Origin: Haloprofundus halobius
GTDB taxonomy: Archaea > Halobacteriota > Halobacteria > Halobacteriales > Haloferacaceae
Direction: 5' to 3'
NCBI RefSeq assembly: GCF_020097835.1
Contig: NZ_CP083666.1
Coordinates: 1,178,001-1,242,000 of the forward strand
DNA: 64,000 nucleotides
Below the pieces are notes generated by a model. It did no database searches. It was not told the DNA's origin and worked only from the letters and a program-made list of their open reading frames with translations. Positions 34,936-44,519 of the stretch are shown here, piece after piece. Position numbers and translations under genes: made by a program. Within the stretch, counting starts at the first letter, position 1; every line of letters starts with the position of its first letter.

Positions 34936-36210
34936 ATGGAGCGGTACGACCTGCTGTATCGACTGTACGACGAGTTCGACACGAAGACGCTGCGGGAGTA
35001 CCAGAACTTCGTCGACGTGTTCCCGCCCGTCGACTCGCGCGTCGCACTCGACCACTGGCAGGAGGCGAACGACGAACTGGAGGAGCGGAAAGACGAGATA
35101 CGGTCGGCGTTCGCGATGGGCGCGACGTACGCCGAAGTCGTCGCGCGCGCCACCCGAGAGCAGGCGTTCACCGCGTTGGACCTGCATTCGAAATATGGCC
35201 GCGCGGTGAACGCGCTCGTGTTGGACGTCGACGAGACGCTCCGCTCGGCGGGGCGCACGGACAACGAGATCCCGCGCGACACGCTGCACATGCTCACCGA
35301 GTTCCACGAATCCGGTGTGCCGATCGTCATCTGCACCGGCCAGACCTTGGAGAACGTCAAGGGGTTCGCGATTCAGGGTCTCGGTAACGAACTCGTCCAC
35401 TCCGGCGACGTGAGCATCGTCTACGAGGCAGGCACCGGCGTGTTCACCCCCGGTCACGGCTCCGACACGAAGCGCCTGCTGTACGAGAACCTCGACTCGG
35501 ACATCCAGTCGGTGTTCGGCGAGATTCGCTCGCGGGTGTTGCCCGACGCGCCCGAGGAACTCCGGCGGTCGGTCCACCTCCAGGGCAACGAGTTCAACGT
35601 CACGATCAAGCCGAACTTCGAGACGGGGAGCAAACGGGCCGAGGCCGTCATCGACGAGGGGCTCGTCTATCTGCTCGATCTGGTCGGCGAGGCGGTCGTC
35701 AACTCGCTGGACATCGCCGAACTCGCGGAGAGCGAGGCCGGCGGCCGGGCCGAACTCGGCCCGTCGTGGGCGCGGGCGTACTACGCCGACGCGGACAACG
35801 AGATCCGCGAGGTACTCGAATCGGAGCACGCGGTTCCCGAACTGGCGCTCGAAGACGTTCCGTCGGCCGTCTCCGAGCGCTTCGACCGCATCGACATGGC
35901 CTACTACCACGCCGACGCCGCGGAAGTCGGGTCGCTCGAACTCGACAAGGCCGCGGGCGTCGAGTCGGCGCTCGACGTGCTCGGCGTCGACGACCCGTTC
36001 GTCGTCGTGATGGGCGACAGTAAGTCCGACCTCAGAGTGATGCAGTGGGCCGCCGACAACGACGCTGGACTCGCCGCCGCACCGGACCACTCCTCTCGGG
36101 ACGTGCTCGCGCACGTGATGGACACCGACGAACTGGTGTTCGGTCGGGGTCGGTCGGCGGAGATGCTTCGGACGATATCCGCCCTCAACCTGCTGGCGAA
36201 ACTTGGTTGA
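34936..36210 (+). CDS. HAD-superfamily hydrolase
   Basis: This 424-residue protein has an N-terminal helical region (residues 1-90) and then a HAD core: VLDVDETLR near residue 96 (nucleophile Asp and DxD), VICTGQTLENVKGFA near 135 (motif II Thr) and FVVVMGDSKSDLRVMQWA near 358 (motif IV acidic pair). The basic motif III is probably around KPNFETGSKR. The class is phosphatase-like with a large cap (residues 150-340). Substrate unknown. CTTATC about 29 bases upstream suggests a leaderless ATG at 34936. Confidence 0.8.
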   Translation: MERYDLLYRLYDEFDTKTLREYQNFVDVFPPVDSRVALDHWQEANDELEERKDEIRSAFAMGATYAEVVARATREQAFTALDLHSKYGRAVNALVLDVDETLRSAGRTDNEIPRDTLHMLTEFHESGVPIVICTGQTLENVKGFAIQGLGNELVHSGDVSIVYEAGTGVFTPGHGSDTKRLLYENLDSDIQSVFGEIRSRVLPDAPEELRRSVHLQGNEFNVTIKPNFETGSKRAEAVIDEGLVYLLDLVGEAVVNSLDIAELAESEAGGRAELGPSWARAYYADADNEIREVLESEHAVPELALEDVPSAVSERFDRIDMAYYHADAAEVGSLELDKAAGVESALDVLGVDDPFVVVMGDSKSDLRVMQWAADNDAGLAAAPDHSSRDVLAHVMDTDELVFGRGRSAEMLRTISALNLLAKLG

Positions 36211-36260
36211 ACTGGGCGGGTCGCCCCGTGCCGCCTGCCGCTCCTCGAATCGGGCCGAGT

Positions 36261-36282
36261 CGGCTCGAACCGGTTCGAGCCG
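36261..36282. repeat. 22-base perfect palindrome
   Basis: CGGCTCGAACC at 36261-36271 is followed directly by its complement GGTTCGAGCCG. It lies 50 bases after the HAD hydrolase stop and about 42 bases before the TATA-like TTATATCC of the next gene. It may be an operator or a transcript-end hairpin. Confidence 0.6.
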
Positions 36283-36355
36283 TGATTACTACTTCACAAG
36301 AGATAGTCTGTTCTAGCGAAACGATTATATCCAAGACACATCATCACTTGGGACG

Positions 36356-36739
36356 ATGCCTTCGTTCCCCACTCGGTCGTTGTCTGCCGTCGGTGACAGA
36401 CTCTCGCTGGAGGGGACGCCGTTCGACGAGCGGGAGTTCTCGAATCTCTGGTTTCTCGCCGCCCTCGGTTACGGCGTCGGCGACACCGTCACCACCATCG
36501 CGCTCATGGGCTACAGTCAGACCGTGGTCGAGGGAAACCCGGTGCTCCGGTGGACCGTCGCCCAGTTCGGCCAGGGCGGTCTCGTCGGCCTGAAACTGCT
36601 CGCGTTCTTCGCGTGTCTCGCGCTCAGTATCGACGCCGCGCGCGACGGCGACAAACTCTGGTACTACGCGCCGCCGGTGGTGCTCACCTTCGTCGGCGTG
36701 TTCACGACCGTCTACAACGTTCGTCTGATGCTCGGGTGA
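36356..36739 (+). CDS. Small membrane protein, DUF5658-like
   Basis: This 127-residue protein has three hydrophobic helices (about residues 30-52, 70-92 and 102-122). The first contains GYGVGDTVTTIALMGY followed by VVEGNPVLRW, the GDxxTT and ENP-type pattern of DUF5658 proteins. TATATCC about 27 bases upstream supports ATG 36356. Function unknown. Confidence 0.75.
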   Translation: MPSFPTRSLSAVGDRLSLEGTPFDEREFSNLWFLAALGYGVGDTVTTIALMGYSQTVVEGNPVLRWTVAQFGQGGLVGLKLLAFFACLALSIDAARDGDKLWYYAPPVVLTFVGVFTTVYNVRLMLG

Positions 36740-36817
36740 CGGCCGAACCCGACGACAGGCGAACGAATCCGACGAGAGCAAGCAGTCCTTTTAACCCCAG
36801 AGGCAGTATCCCGTGGT

Positions 36818-37543
36818 ATGATTTCACTCGACGAAGCCGTGACGGCCCGACTCGAATCCCACGGTGCGCGCTTCGAGGTGCTCATCGACCCGGACGCCGC
36901 CCTCGCGATGAAGCGCGGCGAGTTCGACGGGGAGTTAGCGGAGGTCATCGCCGCCGAAGACGTCTTCGAGGATGCGTCCCGCGGCGACAGACCGGCGGAA
37001 CAGGACCTGGAGACCGTCTTCGGGACGACTGATCCGATGGAGATAATCCCGGAGGTCGTCGAACGCGGCGAGATTCAGATCACGGCCGAACAGCGCCGCG
37101 AGATGCAGGAGCAGAAACGGCGGCAGCTCATCAACCGCATCGCGCGAAACGCGGTCAACCCGCAGATGGACGACGCGCCGCACCCGCCCGAACGCATCGA
37201 GCGCGCACTGGAGGAGGCCGGGTTCCGCGTCGACCCGATGGAACCCGTCGAAACGCAGGTCGACGACGCGCTCGACGCGCTCCGACCCGTGATCCCGATT
37301 CGGTTCGCCGAGGTCACCATCGCGGTCAACCTCCCGGCGCAGTACGCGGGAAGTGCACAGGCCCGCGTCCGACAGTTCGGCGACTTGGAGCGCGAGGAGT
37401 GGCAGAACGACGGGTCGTGGGTCGGCGTGATGACGTTCCCCGCCGGGATGCAGAACGACTTCTACGACCTCGTCAACGAGCACACCAGCGGCGAGGCGGA
37501 GACGCGGATGATCAAGGACAAAGACGACCTGAAGACGCGATAG
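36818..37543 (+). CDS. Ribosome assembly factor SBDS
   Basis: This 241-residue protein matches archaeal SBDS, which helps release the anti-association factor from the large ribosomal subunit. The N-terminal FYSH domain includes [16 protein letters not shown] and [20 protein letters not shown]. The middle helical domain includes [29 protein letters not shown]-type sequence near residues 87-115. The C-terminal ferredoxin-like domain ends near [14 protein letters not shown]. Length is normal. TTTTAACC about 28 bases upstream supports ATG 36818. Confidence 0.95.
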   Translation: MISLDEAVTARLESHGARFEVLIDPDAALAMKRGEFDGELAEVIAAEDVFEDASRGDRPAEQDLETVFGTTDPMEIIPEVVERGEIQITAEQRREMQEQKRRQLINRIARNAVNPQMDDAPHPPERIERALEEAGFRVDPMEPVETQVDDALDALRPVIPIRFAEVTIAVNLPAQYAGSAQARVRQFGDLEREEWQNDGSWVGVMTFPAGMQNDFYDLVNEHTSGEAETRMIKDKDDLKTR

Positions 37544-37623
37544 TCCCGCCCGAGAGCGGCGGCTCCGAGTGGCTCTGTCCGGCGTTTCGGAAACGGACGG
37601 ACGCCGAGTGCGAGAACGAGCGG

Positions 37624-37941
37624 TTACCCTTTCTTGAAGCCGACGAGAAAGCCGCCGGTGAACCCGGCGGAGATGGAGAGCGTCGACAGAATCGTCATCA
37701 TCCAGTCCGGCGGTGTCCCCGTCGTGGCGACCTCACCGGTCTTCAGGAAGCCAGCGGTCAGTTTATCCCAGTCGACGGAGAGGATCCCGCGCGATTCGAG
37801 GAACTTGAACAGGGCGAGCTCGAGGCCGACGAGGACTGCGATGACCTTCGCGACTTTCTTCGCCGCGAAGCCGACGATGGCACCGATGACGGTCCCGGTT
37901 CCGGCATCCATCGCGAGTTGTTGTACATCTATCTCCAACAT
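37624..37941 (-). CDS. FUN14-domain membrane protein
   Basis: This 105-residue protein begins MLEIDVQQLAMDAGTGTVIGAIVGFAAKKVAK, with hydrophobic helices at about residues 14-50 and 80-103 that carry the small-residue GxxxG pattern of FUN14 proteins. In eukaryotes FUN14-domain proteins act at the mitochondrial outer membrane; the archaeal role is unknown. An AATAAGTT about 30 bases upstream is a probable TATA element. Confidence 0.85.
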   Translation of the reverse strand: MLEIDVQQLAMDAGTGTVIGAIVGFAAKKVAKVIAVLVGLELALFKFLESRGILSVDWDKLTAGFLKTGEVATTGTPPDWMMTILSTLSISAGFTGGFLVGFKKG

Positions 37942-38127
37942 ACCAGACCGTCCTCACAACTAACTTATTACCTTTGTGGATACGTGTCTACTCGGCGAGA
38001 CGAGAGACACTCTCCGAGTGCGACAGAAGGGGGGCCCAGAACCCAGGAAGGTTCAAAGGGACGCACGACATACACCCGCACATGCGAACCGAGGTGGAGA
38101 GCACCCATCCCTGAAGCCGGGACCGCC

Positions 38128-39414
38128 GTGGTCGCAAAGCGCGTCGACTCCGGGAGCGCGGACCTCGGAGAGATATCGGAACTGGCGCGCGCGGCCGGGT
38201 ACAGCGTGGTCGGTGAACTGACACAGAGCCGCGAGGAGGACCCCGCTTACGAGTTCGGCGAGGGGAAAGTCGACGAACTCGCCGCGTTGGTCCGCCGCAG
38301 CGACGCGGATACGGTCATCATCGACAACAGGCTGGGACCGTATCAGACGTACAACATCGGGCAGAAACTCCCGGAGGGCGTCGAAGTTGTCGACCGATTC
38401 ACGCTCATCCTCGACATCTTCGGCCAGCGCGCGCAGACGCGCAAAGCCCAACTCCAAGTCGAACTCGCGGAGTTGCGGTACGAACTCCCGCGCGCGGAGG
38501 CGAAGGCGAGTCTCGCCAAACGCGACGAACGTCCGGGGTTCATGGGTCTCGGTGAGTACGACGAGAGCCGCGAACAGGACATCAAAGCGCAGATCGCGAA
38601 CATCAAGGGCGAACTGGACGCCATCGCCGACAAGGAGGAGACCCGGCGCGAGCAGCGCCGCGAGTCCGGCTTCGACCTCGTCGCGCTCGCGGGCTACACC
38701 AACGCCGGAAAGTCGACGCTTCTGCGACGACTGGCCGCCGAACTCGACGTCGACGAGAACGAGGACCTCCATCCGGATTTGGACGCGACCGCCGAGTCCG
38801 AGGACCGCCTGTTCACGACGCTCGGGACGACGACACGCCGCGCCGAAACAGGCAAGCGAAACGTCCTCCTGACGGACACCGTCGGCTTCGTCTCGAACCT
38901 GCCGCACTGGTTGGTCGAGTCGTTCAAGTCGACGCTCGACTCGGTGTACCGCGCCGACCTCGTGCTGTTGGTCGTCGACGCCTCCGAGTCCGTCGAGGAG
39001 ATGCGCGAGAAACTCGTCACGAGTCACGACACGCTGTACGAGCGCAACGAAGCGCCCATCGTCACGGTGCTGAACAAGATAGACCGCATCGACGACGACG
39101 AACTCGAAGAGAAGAAAGCGGCGCTGACCGCGCTGGCACCGAACCCCGTGGCGGTGTCGGGCAAGACCGGCGAGAACGTCGAGGAGCTCAAAACGCGCGT
39201 TGAGGCAGAACTTCCGCCGTGGGAGCGCGAGCGGCTGATGATGCCGCTCGTCGACGAGACGATGAGCGTCGTCTCGTGGATTCACGACCACGGTCACGTC
39301 GAGACCGAGGAGTACGACGACGACCACGTTCTCGTCGAGTTCGAGGCGCGTCCCGCAATCGTCGAACAGGCACGGGCGAAAGCCGCCGACCTGACCGCCG
39401 TCGAGTCGGCCTGA
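38128..39414 (+). CDS. hflX: GTPase HflX
   Basis: This 428-residue ribosome-associated GTPase has an N-terminal HflX domain with GEGKVDELAALV and IDNRLGPYQTYNIG, a coiled linker, and a G domain: GYTNAGKSTLLRRL (G1) near residue 193, TLGTTTR (G2), LTDTVGFVSNLPHWL (G3), TVLNKIDRI (G4) and VSGKTGENV (G5). HflX splits stalled ribosomes after stress in bacteria. The start is uncertain: GTG 38128 is the first in-frame start near the conserved domain. An ATG at 38082 is out of frame and stops after ten codons, so a frameshift or short upstream ORF is possible. Confidence 0.9.
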   Translation: MVAKRVDSGSADLGEISELARAAGYSVVGELTQSREEDPAYEFGEGKVDELAALVRRSDADTVIIDNRLGPYQTYNIGQKLPEGVEVVDRFTLILDIFGQRAQTRKAQLQVELAELRYELPRAEAKASLAKRDERPGFMGLGEYDESREQDIKAQIANIKGELDAIADKEETRREQRRESGFDLVALAGYTNAGKSTLLRRLAAELDVDENEDLHPDLDATAESEDRLFTTLGTTTRRAETGKRNVLLTDTVGFVSNLPHWLVESFKSTLDSVYRADLVLLVVDASESVEEMREKLVTSHDTLYERNEAPIVTVLNKIDRIDDDELEEKKAALTALAPNPVAVSGKTGENVEELKTRVEAELPPWERERLMMPLVDETMSVVSWIHDHGHVETEEYDDDHVLVEFEARPAIVEQARAKAADLTAVESA

Positions 39415-39526
39415 TTCGGCCTACGTCGGCCTGAGTCGGCACTCAGTCGCTCACGTTTCCAACCTGTCTACTGCAGCGACGAAACGGAGCTTTATTGTCG
39501 CGGCTTCCCCTCGATTGTCGGGGACA

Positions 39527-40852
39527 ATGCTACTCTCTGGAACCGTCGTCGCCGACGCCGAGACCGTCATCGAAGACGGGGCGGTCGTCGTCGACGACGA
39601 CCGCATCGTGGCCGTCGGCGAGCGGGCGAACCTCTCCGACCGCTACCCGGACCACGAGCGTAAATCGCACGACGTGCTGCTGCCGGGACTCGTCGGCGGT
39701 CACATCCACTCGGTGCAGTCGCTCGGCCGCGGCATCGCCGACGACACCTCGCTTCTCGACTGGCTGTTCGACTACGTCCTCCCGATGGAGGCGAACCTCG
39801 ACGCCGACGGGATGCGCATCGCCGCCGACCTCGGCTACCTCGAACTCGTCGAGTCGGGGACGACGACGGCCATCGACCACCTCTCGGTCCGCCACGCCGA
39901 GGCGGCGTTCGAGGCCGCCGGCGAGGTGGGTATCCGCGGCCGAATCGGGAAAGTGCTCATGGACAAGGAGTCGCCGCCGGGACTCGCCGAGGACACGCAG
40001 GCCGCGCTCGACGAGACGGAGGAACTCATTCGGAGATACCACGGCTCGTTCGACGACCGCATCCGCTACGCCGTGACACCGCGCTTCGCGGTCAGTTGCA
40101 CCGAGGAGTGTCTGCGCGGGTCGCGCGAACTCGCCGACCGCTACGACGGCGTCCGCATCCACACCCACGCCAGCGAGAACCGCGACGAGATAGCCGCCGT
40201 CGAGCGAGAGACGGGGATGCGAAACATCGAGTGGTTGGACGAAGTCGGCCTCACGGGAGACGACGTCATCCTCGCACATTGCGTCCACACCGACGAGTCC
40301 GAGCGCGAAATCCTCGCCGAAACGGGCACGCACGTCACCTACTGCCCCTCTTCGAACATGAAACTCGCCTCGGGTATCGCACCCATCGTCGACTACCTCG
40401 ACCGCGGAATCAACGTCGCACTCGGCAACGACGGCCCGCCGTGCAACAACACACTCGACGCGTTCACGGAGATGCGGCAGGCGAGTCTCCTCCAGAAGGT
40501 GCAGACGCTCGACCCGACGACCACTCCTGCCAAAATCATCTTCGAGATGGCGACGCGCAACGGCGCGAAGGCCGCCGGGTTCGAGACGGTCGGGAAACTG
40601 AAAGAAGGCTGGAAAGCCGACATCGTCGGTCTCACGACCGACATCACGCGCGCGACGCCGCTGCACGACGTGCTCTCGCATCTCGTCTTCTCGGCGCACG
40701 GCGACGATGTGCAGTTCACGATGGTCGACGGCGAGGTGCTGTACGAGAACGGCGAACACGTCCGCGTCGACGCCGACGGAATCAGGGAGCAAGCGAACGA
40801 GTACGACATCACGAAAGAACGCCACGAGTGCGAACACGAGCATCCGGCGTAG
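39527..40852 (+). CDS. Amidohydrolase, 5'-deoxyadenosine/MTA/SAH deaminase-like
   Basis: This 441-residue metal-dependent deaminase has LLPGLVGGHIHSVQSLGRGIADD near residue 50 (HxH metal ligands), VRIHTHASENRDE near 205, VILAHCVHTDESE near 245 and NVALGNDGPPCNN near 300 (metal Asp). Such enzymes deaminate 5'-deoxyadenosine, methylthioadenosine or S-adenosylhomocysteine in archaeal purine and methyl salvage. The exact substrate is not fixed by these motifs. ATG 39527 chosen; a TTTATT at 39490-39495 is a weakly spaced TATA element. Confidence 0.85.
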   Translation: MLLSGTVVADAETVIEDGAVVVDDDRIVAVGERANLSDRYPDHERKSHDVLLPGLVGGHIHSVQSLGRGIADDTSLLDWLFDYVLPMEANLDADGMRIAADLGYLELVESGTTTAIDHLSVRHAEAAFEAAGEVGIRGRIGKVLMDKESPPGLAEDTQAALDETEELIRRYHGSFDDRIRYAVTPRFAVSCTEECLRGSRELADRYDGVRIHTHASENRDEIAAVERETGMRNIEWLDEVGLTGDDVILAHCVHTDESEREILAETGTHVTYCPSSNMKLASGIAPIVDYLDRGINVALGNDGPPCNNTLDAFTEMRQASLLQKVQTLDPTTTPAKIIFEMATRNGAKAAGFETVGKLKEGWKADIVGLTTDITRATPLHDVLSHLVFSAHGDDVQFTMVDGEVLYENGEHVRVDADGIREQANEYDITKERHECEHEHPA

Positions 40853-41017
40853 TCGCGTCGAGTTATTTCCCGTTCGTTCCCGTCCCGAGCGTTTATCACC
40901 GAAGACGGAACCATCCCGCCGCGTGCGCTGAGTAGCGCCGCGATTCGGGCGAGGCGGGAGTACGGCGACCCGGTCGCGGAGCGGTCTGGAGAATGGTACG
41001 CTGTCTGTTCGCCCTCG

Positions 41018-41659
41018 CTACTCCAGCGTCCGCTTCTCCTTCGAGACGACTTGCACGCCTCGAATCGACGTCTCGGGGTACTGGCCGTCGTCGTCCTTCT
41101 CGGCGGCTTTGACCATGTCCCAGACGACGTTTAGCCCGGTTGTGACGCCTTCGAGCGCTTCCATTTCGCAGCCGGTTTTCCCGGTCGTCTCGACGGCGAC
41201 AGTAAGTACTACCCCGTCGTCGCGCACGTCGAACTCGGTGTCGACGTTCGTGATAGGAATCTGGTGGCACATCGGAATCGTCTCCCACGTGTGTTTGACC
41301 GCCTGCACCGCGCCGACGCGGGCCGTCGCCAGCACGTCTCCCTTCTCGATTTCGTCGCCGCGAATCGCGTCGATGGTCGACTCGCTCAGTCGAATCTCTC
41401 CTCGGGCCTCGGCGCGGCGAGCGGTGTCCGGTTTCGCGCCGACGTTGACCATCTGGACGTTGCCTGTCTCGTCGGTGTGAGTCAGTTCCGAGCGACTGCG
41501 TTCGGTGTCGCTTTCGACGTCGGCTTCGACTTCAGTCTCGTCGTCTTCGCCGTCACTAGGGTCGGTGTGGTCGGCGGGATCGGTGCCGTCGGCAGAGTCG
41601 GTCGCATCCACGGGGCCGGTGTGGTCGGCGGGTCCGGCTGGCCGTCCTTTTTCGGTCAT
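41018..41659 (-). CDS. moaC: Cyclic pyranopterin monophosphate synthase MoaC
   Basis: This 213-residue protein makes cyclic pyranopterin monophosphate in molybdenum cofactor synthesis. The MoaC domain begins near residue 58 (VQMVNVGAKPDTARRAEARGEI) and includes HTWETIPMCHQIPIT, KTGCEMEALEGVTTGLNVVWDMVKAAEKD. The first 57 residues are an Asp/Thr-rich low-complexity extension with repeated DPADHTDP-like units not found in typical MoaC (about 160 residues). ATG 41659 overlaps the nnr stop by ATGA, which supports translation from there. Confidence 0.93.
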   Translation of the reverse strand: MTEKGRPAGPADHTGPVDATDSADGTDPADHTDPSDGEDDETEVEADVESDTERSRSELTHTDETGNVQMVNVGAKPDTARRAEARGEIRLSESTIDAIRGDEIEKGDVLATARVGAVQAVKHTWETIPMCHQIPITNVDTEFDVRDDGVVLTVAVETTGKTGCEMEALEGVTTGLNVVWDMVKAAEKDDDGQYPETSIRGVQVVSKEKRTLE

Positions 41660-43104
41660 ATCCCTTCAACCTCGCTGCCGCGGTTCATCGCTTTCGGTAG
41701 CCAGTCGGCGAGGTCCGTCGCGACGAGTCCGTAGCCACGCTCTTCGGCAGCGAGGTCGCCGGCGCGGCCGTTCGCCCACGCGGCGACGCAGGCGGCGTCG
41801 AAGGGGTCCTGCGTCGCCGCGAGCGCACTCGTGACGCCGGCGAGTACGTCGCCGGTGCCGCCGACGGTCATCCCGGCGTTCCCGGTTCGACTCGCTCGTG
41901 TCTGCTCGCCGTCGGATATCACGTCGTACGCGCCTTTCACGAGGAGCGTCTGTCCGAGTTCGGCCGCGAACTCCTCGACCAACTCGGCGCGCTCCTCCCA
42001 GTCGTCGGCCGTCTCGCCGCCCATCTTCTGCAGTTCGCCTTGGTGCGGCGTGCAGACCAGCGTCGCGCCGGTATCGACCTCGGGGACGACCTGCAGCGCG
42101 TCGGCGTCGACGACGGCGGTGCCGGCGAACTCGGAGAAGAACCGCCGGACTGCATCGAGCGTCTCGTCCGCGTCCCCGAGGCCCGGTCCGAGGACGACGG
42201 CGTCTTTGCTCTCGGCGCGACCGAGCAGTTCGTCGACGTGCTCCGGTCGGAGGTGGTCGCCGTCAAGCCCGTGGACGATGAAGTTCTCGCTGTAGCCGCG
42301 AACCGCGTCGGCGACGCTCTCGGGACACGCGACGTTCACGAGGTCCGCGCCCGCCCGGAGCACCGCCTGCGCCGACAGCGCGGGCGCGCCGGAGAACGGT
42401 CCGCCGCCGATAACGAGCACGTCGCCGTTGTCGCCTTTGTGACTCTCAGGGTCGCGAACGACGACGTTCAGGTCACCGGGACCGACGAACCGCTCAGCGG
42501 CCGCAGGAATCCCGATGTCGGCGACGGTGACCGTCGCGTCGAGGTCGGAGAGGCCGGGCTTGTCGTCGTGAAACGTTACGACGCGGTCGGCGTCGACGGC
42601 GACGCCCTCGGCCTCGCTGGTGTCGGCGTCGACGCCGGAGGGGACGTCGACGGCGAGCACCGTCGCGTCGCTGTCGTTTATGGCTCTCGCCGCCGACGCC
42701 TCGGGTTCGCGGAGTTCGCCCGTGACGCCGGTTCCGAGCATCGCGTCGACGACGAGGTCCGGGTCGTCGAGTGCCAACGTCTTCGAGTCACGGACGACCT
42801 TCGTGTCGTACTCCGCGCTCTGTAGCGCCGCCCAGTTCTCACGGGCGATGTCGGTCGAAACCGTCTCCGGGCGGCCGAGCAGGTGGACCGTCACGTCGTA
42901 CGCCTTCAGAAACCGCGCGGCGACGAACGCGTCGCCGCCGTTGTTTCCGCGTCCGGCGACGATAGCCACCGACGCGCCGTCGTCGACGGCGTCGCGCACT
43001 TCGCGAGCGACGGCGTTCCCGCTCGACTCCATCAGTTGCTTCCGAGGGACGCCCAGCGCCTCGGCGTTCTCGTCGACGGCGGCCATCCGACGGGACGTTA
43101 TCAT
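41656..43104 (-). CDS. nnr: Bifunctional NAD(P)H-hydrate epimerase/dehydratase
   Basis: This 482-residue protein repairs hydrated NAD(P)H. The N-terminal YjeF epimerase domain has AIVAGRGNNGGDAFVAARFL near residue 50 and DAMLGTGVTGELREP near 115. The C-terminal ribokinase-like dehydratase domain has VLVIGGGPFSGAPALSA near 240, VLGPGLGD and NAGMTVGGTGDVLAGVTSAL near 425, the nucleotide-binding GTGD loop. Start ATG 43102-43104 with a GTTTTTCG promoter element about 28 bases upstream. moaC overlaps its stop. Confidence 0.94.
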   Translation of the reverse strand: MITSRRMAAVDENAEALGVPRKQLMESSGNAVAREVRDAVDDGASVAIVAGRGNNGGDAFVAARFLKAYDVTVHLLGRPETVSTDIARENWAALQSAEYDTKVVRDSKTLALDDPDLVVDAMLGTGVTGELREPEASAARAINDSDATVLAVDVPSGVDADTSEAEGVAVDADRVVTFHDDKPGLSDLDATVTVADIGIPAAAERFVGPGDLNVVVRDPESHKGDNGDVLVIGGGPFSGAPALSAQAVLRAGADLVNVACPESVADAVRGYSENFIVHGLDGDHLRPEHVDELLGRAESKDAVVLGPGLGDADETLDAVRRFFSEFAGTAVVDADALQVVPEVDTGATLVCTPHQGELQKMGGETADDWEERAELVEEFAAELGQTLLVKGAYDVISDGEQTRASRTGNAGMTVGGTGDVLAGVTSALAATQDPFDAACVAAWANGRAGDLAAEERGYGLVATDLADWLPKAMNRGSEVEGI

Positions 43105-43163
43105 GTCCCGACATTCGACGGCGCGGGCGAAAAACGATGGGGTCGACGACCCTCCGGTGAACC

Positions 43164-44417
43164 TTGGACCCCGTCGCCGTGTCCGCTTTCGCAACGCTTG
43201 ACCCGGCGGCAGACGAACGTGCGGCAGTGACACGTCGCCTCTTCGGAACGCTCTGCGGGTTCGTCTTCCTCGTGAACTTCGGGCGGACGGCGTTCGCTCC
43301 GCTGGTCGAACCGCTGCAGGCGGCGTTCGGTGTCGGTCCGGCGGCCATCGGACTCGTCACGTCGCTCGTCTGGTTCGGTACGGCCGTCCCCCGGATTCCC
43401 GTCGGCTACCTCCTTACGCGCGTTTCACGCCACCGCGTCGTCTTGATGGCAGGCGTGCTATTGACTGCCGCCGCGGCGTTCTCCGCGACAGCGACGTCTG
43501 TGCTCGCGCTGCAGGCCGGGGCGTTCGTCATCGGAATCGCCTCCGGCGCGTACTTCGTCGCCGCAGTTCCGCTCGTCGGCGAACTGTATCCGAAAACCGT
43601 CGGACGTGCGGTCGGTATCCACGGCACGGCGAGTCAGGTCGCCGCCGTCGCCGCCCCCTCTGTCGTCGTCGGAGTGCTCTTCCTCGGCGAGTGGCGTCAC
43701 GTGTTCTGGCTGCTCGCCGCGTGTACACTCCTGTTGACGCTCGTCCTCGTCACGACCGGACGGTCGCGCAGAACCGCCCCCTCGTCGGCCGGCGACGACC
43801 GAAACTTTCGGGAGGCGCTGTCGTACTGGCGCGTCATCCTCACCGGCGTCGCGATGGTCGGCGTCGTCGGGTTCGTCTGGCAGGGGCTGTTCAACTTCTA
43901 CGTCCCGTACCTCACCGCGACGAAGGGGTTCACGCCGACGCAGGCCAGCACGATGCTGACCGTCGTCTTCGCCGCGGGCGTCCCCGCGTTCTGGTTCAGC
44001 GGCCGCCTCGCCGACCGCCTCCCGCACCTTCCCTACATCCTCGGCATCGTCGGCGCGTTCGGGGCGTGCCTACTCGTGCTGACGGCGGTGTCGGGGTTCC
44101 TCCCGGTGTTGATCGTGACGGCGACGCTAGGGTACGTCGTCCACAGTCTGTTTCCCGCACTCGACACGTACATACTCGGCGCGCTCCCGGCAGCGAGTCG
44201 CGGGAGTGCCTACGCCGTCTACAGCGGCGTCGCTCTCCTCATCGAGTCGGGAGGGAGCGGAACCGTCGGCGCGCTCACGGGCGCGGACGTTCCGTTCGAC
44301 GCCGTGTTCCGACTGTTCGTCGCGGTTCTCGTCGTCGAACTCGCCGTCCTGCTCGCACTCTACTCGGCCGGACGACTGCCGGACGGCCGACGCAGCGTCG
44401 ACGTGGCCGCCGACTGA
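43164..44417 (+). CDS. Major facilitator superfamily transporter
   Basis: This is a protein of about 417 residues with 12 predicted hydrophobic segments in two halves separated by a cytosolic loop near residue 190. The motif after helix 2, PRIPVGYLLTRVSRHRVV, is the MFS G-x3-D/R-x2-R signature, and GIASGAYFVAAVPLVGELYP is the fourth-fifth helix pattern. There is no ATG at the front. TTG 43164, GTG 43179 or GTG 43227 could all start it. Substrate unknown. Divergent from nnr. Confidence 0.85.
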   Translation: MDPVAVSAFATLDPAADERAAVTRRLFGTLCGFVFLVNFGRTAFAPLVEPLQAAFGVGPAAIGLVTSLVWFGTAVPRIPVGYLLTRVSRHRVVLMAGVLLTAAAAFSATATSVLALQAGAFVIGIASGAYFVAAVPLVGELYPKTVGRAVGIHGTASQVAAVAAPSVVVGVLFLGEWRHVFWLLAACTLLLTLVLVTTGRSRRTAPSSAGDDRNFREALSYWRVILTGVAMVGVVGFVWQGLFNFYVPYLTATKGFTPTQASTMLTVVFAAGVPAFWFSGRLADRLPHLPYILGIVGAFGACLLVLTAVSGFLPVLIVTATLGYVVHSLFPALDTYILGALPAASRGSAYAVYSGVALLIESGGSGTVGALTGADVPFDAVFRLFVAVLVVELAVLLALYSAGRLPDGRRSVDVAAD

Positions 44418-44519
44418 CACCGCGCTCCTCGTCGCCGTACAAACTGTCGGGTCGAGTGACTCGAACACGTAATCGAATCTGTCGAAGGGTTTACTAACCC
44501 GTCCATGGAATGAGAATCC

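Noticed and set aside
39406-39446. Four 10-base near-repeats (TCGGCCTGAT-like) at the hflX end
   Set aside because: Short and imperfect, partly coding. They look like ordinary local duplication with no evident function.
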